Shown in pieces: positions 60,501 through 64,000 of a DNA stretch of 64,000 nt; position 1 is the first letter of the stretch, and the number at the start of each line of letters is the position of its first letter. Under the pieces are notes generated by a model. The model was not told the DNA's origin. It ran no database searches and saw only the letters and a list, made by a program, of their open reading frames with translations. A program made the position numbers and the translations under genes. Source of the DNA: Haliclystus octoradiatus. Taxonomy: Eukaryota > Cnidaria > Staurozoa > Stauromedusae > Haliclystidae. The DNA lies in NCBI GenBank assembly GCA_916610825.1, contig OU744453.1, forward strand, positions 18,998,241 through 19,062,240, read 5' to 3'.

Positions 60501-63500
60501 TATACCTCAAAACTTTCTCTAGTAAAGCATACCCTAACATTTTTTTCTAAACTTTGAATGAAAAAGATACCCTCTATTATATGAATGTCTCATACACCAA
60601 AGGTATGGAGTACCCACCCGGGAGACCTAATGTCTCACATACCAAAGCTATGGAGTAACCACCCGGGAGACCTAATGTCTCACATACCAAAGCTATGGAG
60701 TAACCACCCGGGAGACCTAATGTCTCACATACCAAAGGTATGGAGTAACCACCCGGGAGACCTAATGTCTCATATACCAAAGGTATGGAGTAACCACCCG
60801 GGAGACCTAATGTCTCATACACCAAAGGTATGGAGTAACCACCCGGGAGACCTAATGTCTCATATACCAAAGGTATGGAGTAACCACCCGGGAGACCTAA
60901 TGTCTCATATAACAAAGGTATGGAGTAACCACCCGGGAGACCTAATGTCTCATATACCAAAGGTATGGAGTAACCACCTGGGAGACCTAATGTCTCATAT
61001 ACCAAAGGTATGGAGTACCCACCCGGGAGACCTAATGTCTCATATACCAAAGGTATGGAGTAACCACCCGGGAGACCTAATGTCTCATATACCAAAGGTA
61101 TGGAGTAACCACCCGGGAGATCTAATGTCTCATATACCAAAGGTATGGAGTAACCACCCGGGAGACCTGATGTCTCATACACCAAAGGTATGAAGTAACC
61201 ACCCGGGAGACCTAATGTCTCATACATCAAAGGTATGGAGTACCCACCCGGGAGACCTAATGTCTCATATACCAAAGGTATGGAGTAACCACCCGGGAGA
61301 CCTAATGTCTCATATACCAAAGGTATGGAGTAACCATCCGGGAGACCTAATGTCTCATATACCAAAGGTATGGAGTAACCACCCGGGAGACCTAATGTCT
61401 CATATACCAAAGGTATGGAGTAACCACCCGGGAGACCTAATGTCTCATATACCAAAGGTATGGAGTAACCACCCGGGAGACCTAATGTCTCATACACCAA
61501 AGGTATGGAGTACCCACCCGGGAGACCTAATGTCTCATATACCAAAGGTATGGAGTAACCACCCGGGAGACCTAATGTCTCATACACCAAAGGTATGGAG
61601 TAACCACCCGGGAGACCTAATGTCTCATACACCAAAGGTATGGAGTACCCACCCGGGAGACCTAATGTCTCATATACCAAAGGTATGGAGTACCCACCCG
61701 GGAGACCTAATGTCTCATATACCAAAGGTATGGAGTAACCACCCGGGAGACCTAATGTCTCATATACCAAAGGTATGGAGTAACCACCCGGGAGACCTAA
61801 TGTCTCATATACCAAAGGTATGGAGTAACCACCCGGGAGACCTTGCCAACAATCATCATCATCATCATCTATTCAGGATCAATCAACATTCTAGAAAATA
61901 ATTCTCTGAAATCGAACAACAGTTACCCTGCAATAAAAAAAATACATGAACATAATAATTTCACCAGAATCTGCATGACATATAAACGAATAGAATATTG
62001 ATTATCATTGTCATCTTACTTTTGTTTAAATCTTCTCCATACGAAACAGCCACCAATTAAAGAAATCAATACCAATACAATTAATAAACCAATAATAATT
62101 AGCATAATAGGTTCTGCACCTTTGTCATCATCAGGCTTTGTCAATGTACCATTTGACTACAATATAAGACATACGGACATATTTGTTTCAATGATGACAA
62201 CCTACTACAAACAGCACAGACGCTGGGAGAAAAGAGGGGTTAGTGTTTGCCTATCTTGTTCTTAAGGTGATGGGAGTGTGAGTGGGGAAAGAAGTGCCAT
62301 TTTTGCGAATCAGAAAGAAGAATTTTCTAAGCAATACACATTTTTGAAAGGAAAACTATTCTAAAGCGAAAAATGCACATTATGTTAATTAACCTTATCC
62401 CGTGGGGGTGCATTTGTGACCACTACAATAATGCTGTACTTCTATAGAGTGTCTGTGCCTACGTTTCTGTCAATATAAACTTGCTAAATCATTTACAAGT
62501 TGAGATGAAGTGTACTAATACTAATGCATCTTATACTAATAACACTGTCTGTTTGTAAATAAATTATTCCGATATTTCGATATTTTGATAATATACAATG
62601 TACAATCAAACTTGTACAACGTAATTATTTATTGTGTAATCGTAACGTCCCTCGAACCAACAAGCATATCTGCTTTTGTGGGTGACGCCAACAATGTAAC
62701 ATCATTACTCCCCGTAGTAAATTATATTGCTGAATTAATAACATCCATCCATCCATATAACTTCCTATAACCAGCAGAGTGGTAAAAATTCACATTACAT
62801 AATAAAACTTACATTATCAGGATTAGCAGTAGATTTTGATGGTGTTACAAGAGGATCTTTCGTAGATTGTTGTGATGTGACAAGAGGGTTGGCAGTTGTG
62901 TCATCAGAGAATGTTGTTGGAGAAATGGTCGATAGTGTTTCTGTTGTAGTTGGCTTGTCCGTTGTTGTTGGCGTTGTTTTGGTCGGTGGGAGAGTTGGAA
63001 ATGGTACTGAAAATTAGGACAACAACAAAAATTCACTGAGAGGCTAAAGGATGGAGGATGTGTGAGGGGAGATTCCTATGAATGTAGTTGAATGGGATTG
63101 AAGCCCGGGTTATAGTCTATAGCAATTTTGTGAAATAAGTTCTCATTTATGATTCCAAAAATAGGTAACTCTAAACTTTATTGTCAGTTTCTTTGATTAA
63201 AAATGTTAAATTTCACTATATGCTTTGCGAAATTTGCTACAACTGACTTCTTGGTTTCAACCAAATCATGTTTAAACATGTCTGCTATTGTTTTTCTATA
63301 ATGTCAGTATGAATTATTTTTCTTAAATAACTCGATAGGCAAAGAAGGAGAAAATGTTGAGTTATTATAAATCTGATCAAATTTGATTTCAAATGCAGCC
63401 TGAATTTGGAAACCGATAGAATCAGATTCTTATACATTCTCTTGTGTGACCATCGTGTTGCTTCAAGCAGGGTCTGACAAAAGCGTAGGAGCCTGGAATC

Positions 63501-63844
63501 CTAGATCCTGGAAGGAGGCCAGACTAGTTGGCCTGGGGTATAGCATTTATGATTTACGAAGTGTTTAATTGTTCTACATGATTCCAGAAGATATAATTTT
63601 TGTCAACCCCTGGCCTAGAGTCATTAAAAATGCAAGCTAGCAATTTAACTAGTTTGTCGGCCACGTACGCGGAGGTAAATAAAAAATCAAAGAAAACAAA
63701 TAAAACTATTTCTGACGTACGTGCTAGTATCCCTTGAATTCGAAACATGAGACAATCTTTTTTCGTTCCTTTGATAAAGTTTAACATGATAATTCTTCCT
63801 TGGAATAAATTACGTGTTGCCATAATTGTTTGAATATATTGCCA
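57535..63844 (-). CDS. gene B: paralogue of gene A, partial (5' end beyond right edge)
   Basis: Not recognised beyond its paralogy to gene A. Exons seen: 63721-63844, 62813-63006, 62020-62156, 61927 (single G, putative), 59818-59875, 58683-58765, 57535-58392; 484 residues are visible. The first has the same length (124 nt) as its gene A counterpart and reads FQGRIIMLNFIKGTKKDC (A: FEGRIIMLNIINGTQRRC). The stalk exon is longer (194 vs 71 nt), a mucin-like Thr/Pro run. The membrane exon is 137 nt in both and ends WRRFKQK. Tail blocks shared with A: YASPDVAWKPP, PPPPATKRPTLSTTSPHR, NPSDSGVFCPSP, RPVFDSPPSPLRGIP, RKISGPYQSL, YTLPRPG, DDYLCCECTNGNRDP, a His run and IYRDI. The signal peptide and Cys-rich exons should lie right of 64000. 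Introns hold a minisatellite and a possible nested gene. Confidence 0.85.
59923..60186 (-). CDS. candidate small secreted protein nested in a gene B intron
   Basis: An 87-residue open frame starting at 60186 with a clear signal-peptide pattern (MKMSS, then a VIYLAVVIVLLSQV core, then NIWA), a basic middle (KLPKYMF, RLKLMKWGR) and three Cys near the second half (SICRL, HCPSVTLCAEY). A TATAAATA box lies 53-60 bp before the ATG. No family recognised. A donor-like site follows DPYST (G|gtaatt); splicing to the next gene B exon would end after two more codons, while read-through gives the 87-residue form. Alternatively this is an alternative first exon of gene B, splicing in phase 1 to 58765. Confidence 0.4.
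   Translation of the reverse strand: MKMSSVIYLAVVIVLLSQVNIWALFRNKLPKYMFIKNMQTNSICRLKLMKWGRHSYSFQLNGNHGAHCPSVTLCAEYDPYSTGNFLI
60239..60246 (-). promoter_or_regulatory. TATA box (TATAAATA)
   Basis: Read on the minus strand within CTTATAAATACCC. At the usual spacing, transcription would begin near 60215, giving a 5' leader of about 30 nt before the ATG at 60186. Confidence 0.5.
60260..60630. mobile_element. family S MITE (copy 3), source of the adjoining minisatellite
   Basis: Shares CATTGYGNTTCRACGGGGT, GAATGACCATARA-type and GATACCCYNWATTATA blocks with 52182-52514. Its right end (CATACACCAAAGGTATGGAG, then TACCCACCCGGGAG) is the first unit of the 45-bp array. Confidence 0.7.
60586..61845. 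repeat. 45-bp minisatellite, 28 units, no length variation
   Basis: Unit TGTCTCATATACCAAAGGTA, TGGAGTAACCACCCGGGAGA, CCTAA. Units start exactly every 45 bp from 60586 to 61801. Substitutions are few (TAACC/TACCC, CATATACC/CATACACC/CACATACC). Each unit carries a hairpin (CATACC-AAA-GGTATG) and CCCGGG. Since 45 is a multiple of three, both strands stay open for hundreds of codons (MSHIPKVWSNHPGDL one way, VYETLGLPGGYSIPL the other); these are by-products. It lies in the gene B intron, about 80 bp from the putative 1-nt exon. Confidence 0.95.
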
Positions 63845-64000
63845 CTGAAATAAATATGATTAATTTAATTAATATAGCTGATCTCTCTCTAAAAACTTAT
63901 AAAACTGACACTATATACAGTATAAAGTTTAATTGAAGTCTTGCAATATTAACTTCTTCTCGCATATGACTGGTTTAACCCTGCCTTGAAAAATTTGAAT

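Noticed and set aside
60577-61815. 412-codon minus-strand open frame of VYETLGLPGGYSIPL repeats, and plus-strand frames of MSHIPKVWSNHPGDL repeats
   Set aside because: Both strands are open only because the 45-bp minisatellite is a multiple of three; the unit is the tip of a MITE and lies in a gene B intron.
60586-61845. Regular repeats that might suggest a CRISPR array
   Set aside because: Units are contiguous with no spacers, and the genome is clearly animal nuclear DNA.
1-64000. LTR retroelements, endogenous viruses, Polintons
   Set aside because: No reverse transcriptase, integrase, capsid or envelope motifs and no long direct terminal repeats were seen in either strand.

Overview
This is an AT-rich, intron-rich nuclear window from an invertebrate animal. 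Introns follow GT-AG rules, proteins match animal families (MON2, TPRKB, phosducin-like, contactin/L1 adhesion proteins), and the non-coding DNA is full of short DNA transposons (MITEs) and tRNA-derived SINEs. A deuterostome or other bilaterian is likely, but the species cannot be fixed from the sequence. No LTR retrovirus, Polinton or other virus-like fossil was recognised.

Layout. Left edge to 2.3 kb: the first two coding exons of MON2 (minus), which runs off the window. 3.7-8.3 kb: a complete five-exon TPRKB gene (minus). 8.4-15.1 kb: a complete eight-exon phosducin-like gene, PDCL (plus), head to head with TPRKB with only 96 bp between start codons. 17.4-34.1 kb: a sixteen-exon adhesion receptor (minus) with six Ig domains, five FN3 domains and a C-terminal hydrophobic tail that looks like a GPI signal; it sits between the contactin and L1 families. 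34-48 kb: a long stretch without a recognised gene, apart from a decayed copy of a neighbouring exon near 44 kb. 48.6-56.3 kb and 57.5 kb to beyond the right edge: two tandem paralogous genes (minus), here called A and B, for single-pass membrane proteins I do not recognise. Each has a Cys-rich or folded ectodomain (seen in full only for A), a Thr/Pro stalk, one membrane span and a long Pro-, Tyr-, His- and Asp-rich cytoplasmic tail with strongly conserved blocks.

The most striking observation is in genes A and B. In both, the membrane-span exon ends in phase 2 and the next recognisable exon starts in phase 0. In both, a polypyrimidine tract followed by AG-G-GTAA lies 92-129 nt downstream. 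A one-nucleotide exon (G) would restore the frame exactly in each gene. Other items of interest are a 28-copy, indel-free 45-bp minisatellite in a gene B intron that grew from the end of a CCCGGG-ended MITE, a 131/132-bp array with dimeric higher-order structure grown inside another MITE in the adhesion gene, and a small TATA-driven secreted-peptide gene candidate nested in gene B.

The genes do not form a pathway. MON2 acts in Golgi/endosome traffic, TPRKB in the KEOPS tRNA-modification complex, PDCL in CCT-assisted G-protein beta-gamma assembly, and the adhesion protein at the cell surface; A and B are of unknown function. Exon positions below come from reading splice sites by eye and checking that phases close.
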